Below are positions 1 to 10,596 of a stretch of 64,000 nucleotides of DNA, piece by piece; within the stretch, counting starts at the first letter, position 1, and each line of letters begins with the position of its first letter. The stretch spans positions 1-64,000 of the forward strand of contig JACDNU010000009.1 in NCBI GenBank assembly GCA_017656505.1. Reading direction: 5' to 3'. The notes under the pieces were generated by a model. It did no database searches, was not told the origin of the DNA, and worked only from the letters and a program-made list of their open reading frames with translations. Source of the DNA: Archaeoglobus sp. Its GTDB lineage: Archaea; Halobacteriota; Archaeoglobi; Archaeoglobales; Archaeoglobaceae. Position numbers and translations under genes: made by a program.

Positions 1-108
1 TGGTTGCATAATTTGTATCTTCTTTATTTATTTTTTGTTATTTTGACACTACCGAGATTTACTAAAATTGAGAGAAAAATTTATTTTTTCCGCGGAATTT
101 CAAGGAAC

Positions 109-744
109 ATGGGACTAACAAATTTTAGGGTCATTGTTGATAACAAACTCGCCGGAATGGGTTATCCGGATCGCGAAGCACTTATCCAACTCAAAAAAAT
201 GGGGTATAGGGGCTTGCTAACTCTAACCGAAAAACCACTGGAGTATGAAGAGGTAAGAGATTTCGAATACTTCCACATCCCTCTTTCTGAGTTCAAAGCA
301 CCGTATCTCGATCAGCTTGCAGATGCCGTTCACTTCATCGATTCGGTAAACGGGCCTGTTGCTGTTCACTGTCAGTTCGGAAAGAGCAAGACTGGATGCA
401 TTCTCGGAGCTTATTTAATTTACAAGTATAACTTGCCAGCCGATGAGGTTGCAAGGAGGCTGAAAGACATCTTTGAGAATTATATCGAGCTTTCAGAGCA
501 GGTAGAGGCTCTAAAGGACTTTGAAAGATTTCTAAAGACGAAGGCCTTTTTTGAAGAAGAATGCGAGGGGAAGCTTAAGATTAAAATCGATCACCAGATC
601 GTCGAAGAATGTGTGAAAAAGCTTAAAGTTTACGTCTACGATGATGGAACCGAAATAGTTGTTAAAACCAGGGATGGAGAGATTCTGCTGAAATTCGAGG
701 GTGAAGCGGGAAGAAAAATGGTGAGATCAATTTGCTACGTTTGA
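109..744 (+). CDS. Dual-specificity/protein tyrosine phosphatase-like protein
   Basis: VHCQFGKSKTG resembles the HCx5R phosphatase loop; start chosen at ATG 109 (MGLTNFRVI) rather than track start 4. Confidence 0.75.
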   Translation: MGLTNFRVIVDNKLAGMGYPDREALIQLKKMGYRGLLTLTEKPLEYEEVRDFEYFHIPLSEFKAPYLDQLADAVHFIDSVNGPVAVHCQFGKSKTGCILGAYLIYKYNLPADEVARRLKDIFENYIELSEQVEALKDFERFLKTKAFFEEECEGKLKIKIDHQIVEECVKKLKVYVYDDGTEIVVKTRDGEILLKFEGEAGRKMVRSICYV

Positions 745-761
745 CTCCTCTGCGTTCAACT

Positions 762-1001
762 TTATGTTTGACTCCTTCTCTTAATCACTCCTATCTCTTC
801 TCCAATCTCAATCCATGCCCACGCCCAGATTATGCACTCAAACGCCCTTACCAGATCATTTTTCTCAAGAAAGTACTTTGAGTCTTTGATATAAGCCTCT
901 ATGTTTCTGCCAAATTTCTGATCGAGGATTTCGATGTTTAAGTTTTCAGCCTTTTTGATCCATTTCTGCGTTTCATTCAGCAATTCTTCTTCGACTGACA
1001 T
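762..1001 (-). CDS. Small helical protein, DUF357-like
   Basis: 79 aa ORF; HEPN/DUF357-like helical pattern (AFECIIWAWAWIEIGEEIGV). Confidence 0.6.
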   Translation of the reverse strand: MSVEEELLNETQKWIKKAENLNIEILDQKFGRNIEAYIKDSKYFLEKNDLVRAFECIIWAWAWIEIGEEIGVIKRRSQT

Positions 1002-1028
1002 TTTCTACTGATCTTTTATTGGCATTTT

Positions 1029-2339
1029 CTAAACCTTTCTAACCTTAAGCACAAGCCCTTCCCTTTCAATAACCTCGAACTTGTCACCTTTCTTAAGGTT
1101 GTCGGAACTCTCTATCTTCCAAAGTTCCCCTCTTACTCTGCCTATACCTTCCCCGTTCTCAAATTCCACGACTTTCCCTTTTTGATTTATAATAGCCTCC
1201 CCTCCAACTTTCTTCCTTTCCTTTCGAAGCTGAAATACCTTTATGATTAAAAAGGTCATGAGAGCCCCAAGTCCTATTCCCAAACCAATTATGAACGTTC
1301 TAAAAGATTCGTAGAATCCCTTGGGCATGAGGGGTTCATCGATAAGCATCAAAGCTCCGAGTGTTATACAGATGACCGAAGCAGAGCCCAACACGCCGTA
1401 GGTTGGCGTAAGGAGTTCTGCTATAAGGAAGATTACCCCCAGGAGAAACAGAATAATTCCTAGAGTGTTGATTCCGATTGCTCCAAATCCAAATAGGGCC
1501 AAAACCAAACACACAACTCCGACGGTCTCGGGAAGTATCCCTGGAGAAGTGAGACCGAATATCAGGCCATAAAGGCCAATTAGAAAGAGGACAGTTGCAA
1601 TTTGGGGGTTGGAAATGAACTCAAATATTTTCGCTTGGAGAGGTTTTTCTACAACCACTATCTCATTATCAAGATGCAAAACCTTGCCCTCAACTCTGAT
1701 TCCTTTTGAATTTATCTTCCTTATGAGATCAGCTTTGGAATCAGCAATAAAGTCGATTACACCAGCTTCGTAAGCCTCTTTTGCCGTTAGGCTTAAGCTT
1801 TCGGTGACAAATTTTTCAGCGATTTCAGCTGGCCTATTTCTCTTCTCAGCAATGCTTCTCGCATAGCTAGCGATGTAATTTATCGTTTTATTTTCAACAA
1901 CAGTCCCAGTGACTCCGATACCAACTGGTGTTGCAGCTCCGGTGGAAGTTCCGTTTGACATCGCTGCAATGTGGCCAGAGAGCAGAACGAAAGAACCACC
2001 TGAAGCGGAGAAGGCCCCCTGGGGATAAACATAAGTTATTACAGGTATTTCACTGTTTAAGATTAGAGAGACTATCTTTTCGGTCGAAGATACCAACCCA
2101 CCTGGAGTATCCAAGATCACGAGGATAGCGTCCGAGTTCCTTTCCCTTGCGACTTCAAACGCCTTTTCAACAATTATGACTGTTCCTTCATTAATCTCTC
2201 CTTTAATGTCAACCTCGACTATCTCAGCTTTTGTTATTTGAGAGAGAGAAAGAATTAAAAGTGATATAAGAAACAGATGTGCTATCAAAACGACTGAAGT
2301 CATTCGGCGAAGTGGAATCCCTAACATATTTCTTTCCAT
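1029..2339 (-). CDS. nfeD: NfeD-family membrane-bound serine protease (ClpP class)
   Basis: DTPGGLVSSTEKIV, PQGAFSASGGSFVLLSGHIAAMSNGTSTGAATPV, TM domain and C-terminal OB domain; start moved to ATG 2339 because the longer ORF crosses a tRNA. Confidence 0.85.
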   Translation of the reverse strand: MERNMLGIPLRRMTSVVLIAHLFLISLLILSLSQITKAEIVEVDIKGEINEGTVIIVEKAFEVARERNSDAILVILDTPGGLVSSTEKIVSLILNSEIPVITYVYPQGAFSASGGSFVLLSGHIAAMSNGTSTGAATPVGIGVTGTVVENKTINYIASYARSIAEKRNRPAEIAEKFVTESLSLTAKEAYEAGVIDFIADSKADLIRKINSKGIRVEGKVLHLDNEIVVVEKPLQAKIFEFISNPQIATVLFLIGLYGLIFGLTSPGILPETVGVVCLVLALFGFGAIGINTLGIILFLLGVIFLIAELLTPTYGVLGSASVICITLGALMLIDEPLMPKGFYESFRTFIIGLGIGLGALMTFLIIKVFQLRKERKKVGGEAIINQKGKVVEFENGEGIGRVRGELWKIESSDNLKKGDKFEVIEREGLVLKVRKV

Positions 2340-2462
2340 TGCGAACAAATAATATAAGGTTTTCAATGCTTTCGACTTAGTTTTTAGTTTAAGGTCACTC
2401 CAAGCGATGCCAGAAAGCAACACCATAAAATTCATAAACCCGAAAAGGTAAAACGCAAAAGA

Positions 2463-2536
2463 GGGCTCGTAGTCTAGCTGGTTATGACGTCGCCTTGACG
2501 AGGCGAAGGTCCCCGGTTCGAATCCGGGCGAGCCCA
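2463..2536 (+). tRNA. tRNA-Val (GAC)
   Basis: Acceptor stem GGGCTCG/CGAGCCC, T-arm CCCGGTTCGAATCCGGG, anticodon loop TTGACGA. Confidence 0.93.
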
Positions 2537-2594
2537 CTCCTATATTGTTTTTAGGCACATTCTGAGGCACATTCCTTGAAATAAGCTCCCTGAT

Positions 2595-2878
2595 TTACAT
2601 GATAGCTTTTTCAAGCTTAACAATCCTTTCTTCATGGTTCTGAAAGTTTAAACTTTGTAGAGGAGAGTTTAAACGAGGGAGTTCAAAGTTTAAACGTTCA
2701 TCCGAAACCACAGTTAAATAAGCCTCAAATCCTCCAATTTGAAGTTTATAAAGCTGAGCTGTTTTTCCCCACATTATTAAGCTCCTCTGGAACTCTTATC
2801 ATCAAATAATCCTTGATCTCCCTTTATTTTCCCTAATTTCGTTTTTCCCAGCCAGATTGGTTTTCTTGCTTCTGTCAT
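2595..2878 (-). pseudogene. Frameshifted small ORF remnant downstream of tRNA-Val(GAC)
   Basis: ggagg-ATG start MTEARKPIWLGKTKLGKIKGD... then continuity only by frame changes (EIKDYLMIRVPEEL; MWGKTAQLYKLQIGGFEAYLTVVSDERLN). Confidence 0.4.
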
Positions 2879-3263
2879 TTTAATCCTCCACACAAATTCA
2901 CATAAAGCGTTATAAAGAGTAATAAAGTATGATCTGATTTATTTGGACTCACCATCACGGCCAAGTCCGAAAGTATCCTTATAAGATAATAAATCGATCC
3001 TTAGATGGGTGGCGGGGATGGCTGTTACTGCATTCCTAAGGTGGAAAAAAACTGAAGTTCGGGATGAAAATACAGCCGAGTACAGGATGTTAACCAGACT
3101 GGAGACCATCAAAGAGACCATTAAAATAGCTACGGAAACAACAACTACTCAGACTTCGCATTCTAAACGGAATCTCTACTTCGCCTACATTTTCAGCAAA
3201 TGGGAGACGCGAAAAACTTCCCCCAAGAATTAAATATGCTGACTCCCATAATAGTGGGAGAGT

Positions 3264-3977
3264 ATGAACCCTTCCAGATACATCCTGCTCTTCACACTTT
3301 TTCTGATCTTAGTCCCGGTTACCAGCGAGGAAGTTTTCCAAATCTCCATTACCTCCCAGAATTTCGGATGTATTATGCTCGATCCCTCGGTGTACTACTA
3401 TTCAACCGGAGAAGACGTCAAGAGCGTAAAGGAGGGGGTGGAAGCAAAGGGAATCAGAGAGATGATCCGTATTCCGGGAGGAGGGGAAATCAGGATAAAA
3501 CTTGGAAAACACAGGATTTTACCCACCAACACCCTAATCCTTCTGGATGATGACAGAGTTCCCGAACCGAACGATGAGACCCAAGTTGTTATAAAAGGGA
3601 ATGAGAGTGGTGTGGCCGAGATCGTTGGCGATTACACCCTCACAACCGAGAAAATCTATGTTTTTCTAAGAACCGGCTCTGCAGGTGATTTCTAGGTTGA
3701 CATCGAGGGAATCTTAACTGCAGAATCGAATATTAATAATCTTTCTCTGAACGATACCTCATCGAACAACGTCTTGGTTAAAAACAACCACTCAGAACAT
3801 AGTCCTCAAAAACCCACGAGTACCTCAACACCCGCCTCAACACCCATACCCACAACTACCATACCCGTAACCAAGACATTCGTGCCTACAACATCGGCAA
3901 AACCGATCTCAGGATTTGAAATTGTCTTTGGCCTAGCTGGGTTTATACTCGCATACGTTTTGAGAGTAGGAAAGTAG
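3264..3977 (+). pseudogene. Secreted/S-layer-like protein with PGF-CTERM-like tail, interrupted by one in-frame TAG at 3693-3695
   Basis: ORFs 3264-3695 and 3774-3977 are in the same frame; signal peptide at N-term, Thr/Pro-rich linker and GFEIVFGLAGFILAYVLRVGK at C-term. Confidence 0.6.
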
Positions 3978-4042
3978 TCTTGTGGGTTGTAAAAAGTAAA
4001 AAAACACCGACAACTTTAAGTATGCAAAAAACATAATTATTA

Positions 4043-4156
4043 ATGGTGAAATTTATGCCCGAATGCCCCATATGTAAAATTGAATTGGAAGAATATGAGG
4101 CTGTAGCATTGCACTTCCAGCTTTTCCATAGGGCAGAGGACGGAATAGGCAGATAA
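4043..4156 (+). CDS. 37-aa C2H2-type zinc finger protein
   Basis: MVKFMPECPICKIELEEYEAVALHFQLFHRAEDGIGR; C-x2-C...H-x4-H. Confidence 0.6.
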   Translation: MVKFMPECPICKIELEEYEAVALHFQLFHRAEDGIGR

Positions 4157-4218
4157 CAAATCTTCTCTATTTGTAACGTTTAGGCTAGCTTTCAGGTTAG
4201 TTGTGTTCACTAACCTTA

Positions 4219-4844
4219 TTAACTTATAAATTCCTTGGTTATCTTATCTATTTCCATTCGCTTTATGTAACGGATTCCCAGTATCAATGAAATTGCTAAA
4301 ACGACGAATACTAAGACTACTGTTATCACATAGGTTCTTGGGTAGATTACAAGGGGGAGATGATAAAGTTCACTTTCGAAGGATAAAAAGTAGAGTTTTG
4401 CAAGTCCATAGGCAAGCAGAAGTCCAGCAACAACCCCCATCAAGCCGATTATCATGTTCTCGATGAACAGAGTTATGGAGACCTCCTTTGCCGTATAACC
4501 GATCATTCTGAGCGTAGCGATTTCCCTACTTCTCTCCAGCAGATTCACTGTTGTCGTGTTGAAAATCGACGCGAAACCAAGAGAAGCTCCAAATAATAGG
4601 GAAAAGAATATGAATACGTAAAAGAAACTCATGAGTTGCATCATGTCCTCTTTGTAACCTTCTATGGTATCAACTCTGAGAACCGCTCATCATCTTCCAG
4701 TTTGCTTTTAACCCTCTCCAATTCCGACTTTTCAACCGAAATTATAACCTGATTGAATCCATCTATTCCCAGCATTCTCTGAAGTTCCTCAAGGCTTGCG
4801 AATGCTGCGGGCGAGAGAACTATTTCAACAACATCGTAGACCAA
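4219..4844 (-). pseudogene. N-terminally truncated, frameshifted ABC transporter permease (FtsX/MacB type)
   Basis: ORF 4662-4844 continues in another frame into 4219-4644 (LLERSREIATLRMIGYTAKEVSITLFIENMIIG). Confidence 0.65.
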
Positions 4845-4984
4845 GACACTCTTTTTCCCTTTTCCATTCTTTACGTCATTTTTATTTACTCAAAAATAGA
4901 AATTGTAAGAACAGTGACTAACCTCTAAAGTTAATCACTCAAGTTGGGAAAAGCTTTTATTTGAGAATTTCACCCTTTCGAAAG

Positions 4985-5233
4985 ATGGTGGTAAAAGTCA
5001 TCAGATGTCCGTCTTGTGGAGAGATACTTGAACTCACAGATATGTACGAGGGAATGGAGATCCACTGCGATTTATGCGGGTTGGTTATGATAGTTAGAGG
5101 GGACGAGCTGCTCGTCCTTGACACAAACGAAGCGTATCCGATCGAGAGCCTAGTTTATGAGGAAGAAAAAGAAGAGTTTGAAGAGGAATTTGATGAGGAG
5201 GAAGAATACTACGATTACGATTACGAAGATTAA
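4985..5233 (+). CDS. Zinc-ribbon protein with acidic tail (LysW-like)
   Basis: CPSCGEILEL...IHCDLCGLVMIV followed by an E/D/Y-rich tail. Confidence 0.5.
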   Translation: MVVKVIRCPSCGEILELTDMYEGMEIHCDLCGLVMIVRGDELLVLDTNEAYPIESLVYEEEKEEFEEEFDEEEEYYDYDYED

Positions 5234-5310
5234 CAAGTAAGATTAGATTAATTAATAAATTAATTATCTAAAATTAGAAAAATGTGTTTTTGGTTTTAAC
5301 TCTTTAATTT

Positions 5311-6489
5311 TTACTTCAGCTCTTCATACCACTCGCAAAGAATCTCAAATTGTTTGTGGGTGTTTACAATATTCGTTTCCATCGGGCTCTTGAAGAAGAA
5401 TCCCAGCTCTTTCACAACTCCAAACTGCCCTTTCTTCTTTGCGAATATCAAAAATCTGGCCAGATCAATTATGAGTGGGGCAGCAACTATCGCATCTATG
5501 GCATCCCAGATGAAGTAGAACTTCATCGCCGTTCCAAGGAAGCCTTTGAAGTGTATGAAGTCGAAAGCGGTTTTGTTATCCACAAGACTCGGGAAGTACT
5601 CTATCTCCGTAATACTGTAAGGCGCCTCTCCAAGAATCTTCTCCAGAACGCTGTCCTTGCTTACAACCTTACTCTCCTTGTTGTCCTTGTGACTTAAGAC
5701 CATTCCATCGAAGTCGCCCAGAATATTGTATCCCATCCAACCCAAAACCTTGAGATTCCTATAAGCGAACATAGGAGCCAGAGTTGTTTTAACGAGCGTC
5801 TCACCAGTTTTTCCATCGTTACCGGCATGAGGCGTTTTGTTCACCCTCGCAAGCTCCTTTAAAGCGGGAATGCTTGAACCTGCACTGGGTGTGAAATTCG
5901 CATACGGTATGCCAAGCTTAAGCGATGCGTATGCATAGAGCATGCTTGCAGAAATGTACTCCCTCTCATCATCGTCCAAAGCTCTCTCGAATCCATCAAG
6001 AGTGCCATGGACTTCATCCTTGTAGTTCGGTAGCGGCTCAGTTGAGGCAGTATTTATCACTACAGTCTCATCATCGGCGAATTCTTTCATGTCCGCGATG
6101 AGAATATCGGCTATCTCTCTCAGCGAAAGCTCGCTGTCCTCAAGGGTTTTTATCTCACCCAGTTCGTTAAGGCCAGTTCCGCAGTTCAAAGCGGTTCCAG
6201 TTTTTGCCTCTATTTTTTCAAGCTCCTCCCTCACGTTCTCAAGTAGTCGAAAATCGAAGTGTCGGTTGAGGTTCCAGTGCTCCAGTGCCGCATCGTATGC
6301 ATTCTCTTTCATCCGTATCTCATGTCCCCCGAATTCAAAACCGGACGATATCTGGTCTTTTAAATCTTGAAAATGAGGGAGCTCAGAAACTAATCCTGTG
6401 TAATCATCATACCCTTTTTCGAGGTTCTTTGCTCCCACCATTGCAGTAGTGGAAACAATCCCGTATGAACCGATGATCCAAACTTTCAT
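5311..6489 (-). CDS. ino1: myo-inositol-1-phosphate synthase
   Basis: MKVWIIGSYGIVSTTAMVGAKNL, NDGKTGETLVKTTLAPMF, GDFDGMVLSHKDNKESKV. Confidence 0.85.
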   Translation of the reverse strand: MKVWIIGSYGIVSTTAMVGAKNLEKGYDDYTGLVSELPHFQDLKDQISSGFEFGGHEIRMKENAYDAALEHWNLNRHFDFRLLENVREELEKIEAKTGTALNCGTGLNELGEIKTLEDSELSLREIADILIADMKEFADDETVVINTASTEPLPNYKDEVHGTLDGFERALDDDEREYISASMLYAYASLKLGIPYANFTPSAGSSIPALKELARVNKTPHAGNDGKTGETLVKTTLAPMFAYRNLKVLGWMGYNILGDFDGMVLSHKDNKESKVVSKDSVLEKILGEAPYSITEIEYFPSLVDNKTAFDFIHFKGFLGTAMKFYFIWDAIDAIVAAPLIIDLARFLIFAKKKGQFGVVKELGFFFKSPMETNIVNTHKQFEILCEWYEELK

Positions 6490-6631
6490 AATCACACCTC
6501 CAACAAAGATAGAGGATCAGAATAAATTTTCCTGCTGGGCATAAATATCTTGCTATTGACATAGTTGATTGACGAAGTAAAATTCGATAATTTTCGATAA
6601 ATTTATAAATGCGAAGTACAATTCAGAACGT

Positions 6632-7333
6632 ATGGATGATGCTGTTAGGCTGCTCGTTGACAAGATTTCCGGTGATATTGTCTTCTCAAGTCATCCCGGC
6701 AAGACTATAAAGAAGTGGAGGAATGTTTTTCAGGTTTCGCAGAAAGAACTCTCAGAAAAGTTAGGGGTGTCGCCCTCAGTCATAAGTGACTACGAAAGCG
6801 ATAGAAGGAAATCTCCTGGAATAGCGTTCATAAGAAAGCTAATTGAAGCTTTGCTGAGTATAGATCGAGAAAGAGGATATACGACCCTATCCAAGTACAG
6901 AAACCTCCTATACGGCTTTAATCTGGATGTCATCCTTGATATCTTAGAGTATGAGAGACCCGTCCCATTTCAAGATTTTGTTGAAAAGATAAATGGAACT
7001 CCGGTAAACCAGTTTAGGAGAGACGTTAATGGCCATACGGTGATAGACAGCCTTGATGCCATTCTAAAATTGAACTCCTACGACTTCTACAAGCTTTATG
7101 GATTCACATCTGAAAGAGCGATGATCTTCACAAAGGTTTCTTCAGGCAGATCACCGCTTGTTGCCGTGAGAGTGGCAGCCTTCAAGCCTGCTTTGATCGT
7201 TTTACATGGCTTAAAGCCCGAAGATGTCGATGACATAGCTATTAAGATTTCTGAGGTGGAAAGGATACCCCTTATCGTTTCTGAAACTCCAATTGATGAA
7301 ATAATCAGGAATTTAAGGAGGTTCGTTCAATGA
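6632..7333 (+). CDS. Xre-type HTH transcriptional regulator upstream of HMG-CoA synthase
   Basis: [36 protein letters not shown]. Confidence 0.85.
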   Translation: MDDAVRLLVDKISGDIVFSSHPGKTIKKWRNVFQVSQKELSEKLGVSPSVISDYESDRRKSPGIAFIRKLIEALLSIDRERGYTTLSKYRNLLYGFNLDVILDILEYERPVPFQDFVEKINGTPVNQFRRDVNGHTVIDSLDAILKLNSYDFYKLYGFTSERAMIFTKVSSGRSPLVAVRVAAFKPALIVLHGLKPEDVDDIAIKISEVERIPLIVSETPIDEIIRNLRRFVQ

Positions 7334-8373
7334 AAGTCGGAATAGTTTCTTACGGAACTTACATTCCAAGGTTTAGGCTGAGTGTAGAGGAAATAGCGAG
7401 GGTCTGGGGAGAAAATCCAGAGAATATCAAATCTGGCCTTGGAGTTCTCAGAAAGAGCGTTTCAGATTTAGACGAAGACACGGCAACCATCTCGGTTGAG
7501 GCAGCAAGAGAAGCCGTTGAGCGGTCAGGAATAGATCCCGAGAGGATAGGGGCCATTTTTGTTGGATCAGAAAGCCATCCGTATGCCGTCAAACCAACAG
7601 CGACGATCGTTGGAGACGCTATCGGCTGTGGGAACAACTTTCATGCTGCTGATTTCGAATTCGCTTGCAAGGCCGGAACTGCGGGAATTCAGGCATGTAT
7701 GGGGATGGTCAAGGCAGGAATGATAGAGTTTGGATTGGCTATCGGGGCTGACACAAGCCAATCCGCGCCGGGAGATCCGTTAGAATATTCCGCTTCAGCT
7801 GGAGGGGCAGCATTTCTGGTTGGAAAAAAGGGAGTAATCGCAGAAATCGAGGAAACCCTCTCTTTCACCTCCGATACCCCGGATTTCTGGAGGAGGGAAG
7901 GCCAGCCTTACCCAAGCCACGGAGGAAGGTTTACAGGAATCCCTGCTTACTTCAGGCATGTTGTAACTGCAGCGGAGCAGATAATGGAGAAGACCGGCTA
8001 TAAACCATCTGATTTTGATTATGCTGTATTTCACCAACCAAACGGAAAGTTTCCGGTTAGGGCTGCAAGAATGCTCGGATTCAGCAACGATCAGATCGCT
8101 CAAGGGCTCGTTGTGAGGGAAATCGGAAACACGTATTCCGGTTCGTCGGTGTTAGGATTTTCAGCGGTTTTAGATATAGCAAAACCCGGAAACAAGATTC
8201 TTCTGGTTTCCTTTGGATCAGGTGCTGGAAGCGATGCCTTCATTTTCAACGTAACGGATTCAATAGAAAGTTTTCCAAGACATCCGAGCGTTTGGGAGAA
8301 GATTAGGAGCGGTATAGCGGTTGACTACAGCACCTATCTGAAGTTAAGGAAGAAGATAAAGCTGAAAGGGTGA
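7330..8373 (+). CDS. Hydroxymethylglutaryl-CoA synthase
   Basis: Archaeal HMG-CoA synthase pattern; Cys in [17 protein letters not shown]; clustered with thiolase and OB-fold protein. Confidence 0.9.
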   Translation: MKVGIVSYGTYIPRFRLSVEEIARVWGENPENIKSGLGVLRKSVSDLDEDTATISVEAAREAVERSGIDPERIGAIFVGSESHPYAVKPTATIVGDAIGCGNNFHAADFEFACKAGTAGIQACMGMVKAGMIEFGLAIGADTSQSAPGDPLEYSASAGGAAFLVGKKGVIAEIEETLSFTSDTPDFWRREGQPYPSHGGRFTGIPAYFRHVVTAAEQIMEKTGYKPSDFDYAVFHQPNGKFPVRAARMLGFSNDQIAQGLVVREIGNTYSGSSVLGFSAVLDIAKPGNKILLVSFGSGAGSDAFIFNVTDSIESFPRHPSVWEKIRSGIAVDYSTYLKLRKKIKLKG

Positions 8374-8377
8374 GAAG

Positions 8378-9541
8378 ATGGAAAGGGTTGCCATTATCGG
8401 CGTGGGACAGAGTGAGTTCGGAGAGCTCTGGGAGAAGGGATTCAGGGAGATCGTTCTGAAAGCGGGAATCGAGGCATTGGAAGATGCAGGACTTGAGGGA
8501 AAGGAAATCGAAGCTATGTATGTTGGAAACATGAGTGGTGGGAGGTATCTTGCTCAAGAACACATTGCAGCTTTAATAGCTGACTACTCGGGGCTTTCCC
8601 AGATGGGTATTCCCTCAACGAGAGTTGAGGGGGCGGATGCTAGTGGGGGACTTGCCTTAAGACAGGCATTTCTTTCAGTTGCCTCTGGGTTGCATGATAT
8701 AGTGATAGCTGCGGGGGCGGAGAAGGTTAGCGATGTTGGATCGGAGATGACCACGGACATCATCGCCTCTTCAGCCGATAGGGAGTGGGAAGGATTTGTA
8801 GGGGCAACAATTCCTGCTCTCTACGCTTTGATGGCGAGAATGCATTTCACGAAATACGGAACTACTCCCGAGGATCTTGCTCTGGTAAGCGTTAAAAACC
8901 ACAGAAATGGAGCTCTGAATCCCAAAGCTCAGTTCAGAAGAGAAATTACTATTGAGGATGTTCTGAGATCTCCTTTCGTTGCAGAACCTTTAAGGCTCCT
9001 AGACTGCGCCCCCTTAAGCGATGGAGCGGCAGCAGTTATCCTTGCAAACGAGAAGGTGGCGAAAGAATACACGGATGCTCCCGTTTATATCAAAGCTTGC
9101 ACACAGGCTAGCGATTATCTCGCTCTTCAAAACAGAGAAGACATTACAACGATGCGGGCGGTAAAAATTGCCGCTGAAATGGCCTATAAGCAGTCTAATT
9201 TGACTCCAGACTCAATCGATGTTGTCGAGCTTCACGACTCTTTCACGATTGCTGAACTTATAGCATACGAAGATTTAGGATTTGTTGAAAAGGGGAGAGG
9301 AGCAGAATTGATAAGGGAAGGAATAACCTCACTCGATGGTTCCCTGCCAACAAATCCGAGTGGAGGGCTAAAAGCATGTGGACATGCAATAGGTGCTACG
9401 GGAATAAGGCAAGCAGTAGAGATAACCTACCAACTCAGGGGAAAGGCCGGCAAGAGACAGGTTGATGCGGAGACAGGTTTATCCTTAAACATAGGCGGTA
9501 CAGGAGCAACTGCTGTGGTTACTATTTATGAAATAGGATAG
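8378..9541 (+). CDS. Acetyl-CoA acetyltransferase (thiolase)
   Basis: VVELHDSFTIAELIAYEDLGF, NPSGGLKACGHAIGATG. Confidence 0.9.
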   Translation: MERVAIIGVGQSEFGELWEKGFREIVLKAGIEALEDAGLEGKEIEAMYVGNMSGGRYLAQEHIAALIADYSGLSQMGIPSTRVEGADASGGLALRQAFLSVASGLHDIVIAAGAEKVSDVGSEMTTDIIASSADREWEGFVGATIPALYALMARMHFTKYGTTPEDLALVSVKNHRNGALNPKAQFRREITIEDVLRSPFVAEPLRLLDCAPLSDGAAAVILANEKVAKEYTDAPVYIKACTQASDYLALQNREDITTMRAVKIAAEMAYKQSNLTPDSIDVVELHDSFTIAELIAYEDLGFVEKGRGAELIREGITSLDGSLPTNPSGGLKACGHAIGATGIRQAVEITYQLRGKAGKRQVDAETGLSLNIGGTGATAVVTIYEIG

Positions 9542-9577
9542 ATTGGATAGCAGATTGAAAGCAAAAAAGGTGGTAAA

Positions 9578-10003
9578 ATGATTCCGAGATTTTGGAGAAA
9601 GATTAAGTATCGATACGACATCGTCGGGAGCATTTGCGAAAGCTGTGGTTCAAAATTCTACCCTCCAAGAAACTTCTGTCCGGTTTGTCGGAGGAAAAGC
9701 AGGATAAAGGAGCAGAGATTCAATGGGAGAGGAAAGATTTTGAGCTATACTGTCGTGCATGATACTCCCGATGAATTCAAACTCAACAAACCCTATGTTG
9801 TAGCTTTAATAGAGCTCGATGACGGACCGATTATCACTTCCCAAGTTGTTTGCGGCCCGAATGAGGTGGAAGTTGGGATGAGGGTTGTCAAGGCTTTCAG
9901 AAAGTACTTCGAAGATGGAGATGATGGGGTGATATACTACGGCACGAAGTTCATACCAGAGGATAAAAGTATGGAAAGTGTCAGCAGCAATTCCTCCAAT
10001 TGA
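9578..10003 (+). CDS. DUF35 zinc-ribbon/OB-fold protein partner of thiolase/HMGCS
   Basis: CESCGSKFYPPRNFCPVCRRK plus OB-fold; cluster context. Confidence 0.85.
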   Translation: MIPRFWRKIKYRYDIVGSICESCGSKFYPPRNFCPVCRRKSRIKEQRFNGRGKILSYTVVHDTPDEFKLNKPYVVALIELDDGPIITSQVVCGPNEVEVGMRVVKAFRKYFEDGDDGVIYYGTKFIPEDKSMESVSSNSSN

Positions 10004-10074
10004 AGATCTTCAATTGAAGAATTTGAAAATTAATGCATGGAAAATTAAAAATATTTTAAAGTTTAACGAGAATC

Positions 10075-10566
10075 ATGGCCGATAAACTCGACTCTCTCGA
10101 CATTAAGATCCTGATCGAACTCCAGAAAGATGCAAGGAAAAGCCTAAGAGAGATAGCTGAAAAACTTGGAGTGGCTGAAGGAACCGTTTATAACCGAATA
10201 AACAAGCTCAGGAGAATGGGCGTGATCGAACGCTTCATCCCCGTAATAAATCACGGTAAGCTGGGATTTAACCTTATAGCTGTTATCGGTGTTACTGCTG
10301 AGGGCGGACATCTTGTTGAAATCGAGGAAAAAATTGCTCAGGAGCCATACGTCACAGCCCTCTACGATGTCACGGGCGAGTTTGACATGATGTTAGTTGC
10401 AAAGTTCCGAGACAGGGAGACACTCAACAGCTTCGTTAAGAGGGTTGCGGGAATGGAGCACGTTGTTAAAACCTACACCATGCTCGTGCTAAACGTGGTA
10501 AAGGAGTCCCATGGGGTTGATGTAGAAAAACTGTTGCTTGAGGAATTCGAGGAAAAAGGGAAATAA
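10075..10566 (+). CDS. Lrp/AsnC family regulator
   Basis: LDSLDIKILIELQKDARKSLREIAEKLGVAEGTVYNRINKL. Confidence 0.9.
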   Translation: MADKLDSLDIKILIELQKDARKSLREIAEKLGVAEGTVYNRINKLRRMGVIERFIPVINHGKLGFNLIAVIGVTAEGGHLVEIEEKIAQEPYVTALYDVTGEFDMMLVAKFRDRETLNSFVKRVAGMEHVVKTYTMLVLNVVKESHGVDVEKLLLEEFEEKGK

Positions 10567-10596
10567 GTTAATATCCCAAGGTTGATTCTTCTAACT

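Noticed and set aside
2340-2570. N-terminal extension of NfeD ORF (MPQNVPKNNIGVGSPGFEPGTFASSRRRHNQLDYEP...)
   Set aside because: This is the antisense translation of tRNA-Val(GAC), a common annotation artefact; true start placed at 2339.
3200-3550. 116-aa + ORF overlapping the secreted protein
   Set aside because: Out of frame with the signal-peptide-bearing ORF 3264, low-complexity Arg/Gly content.
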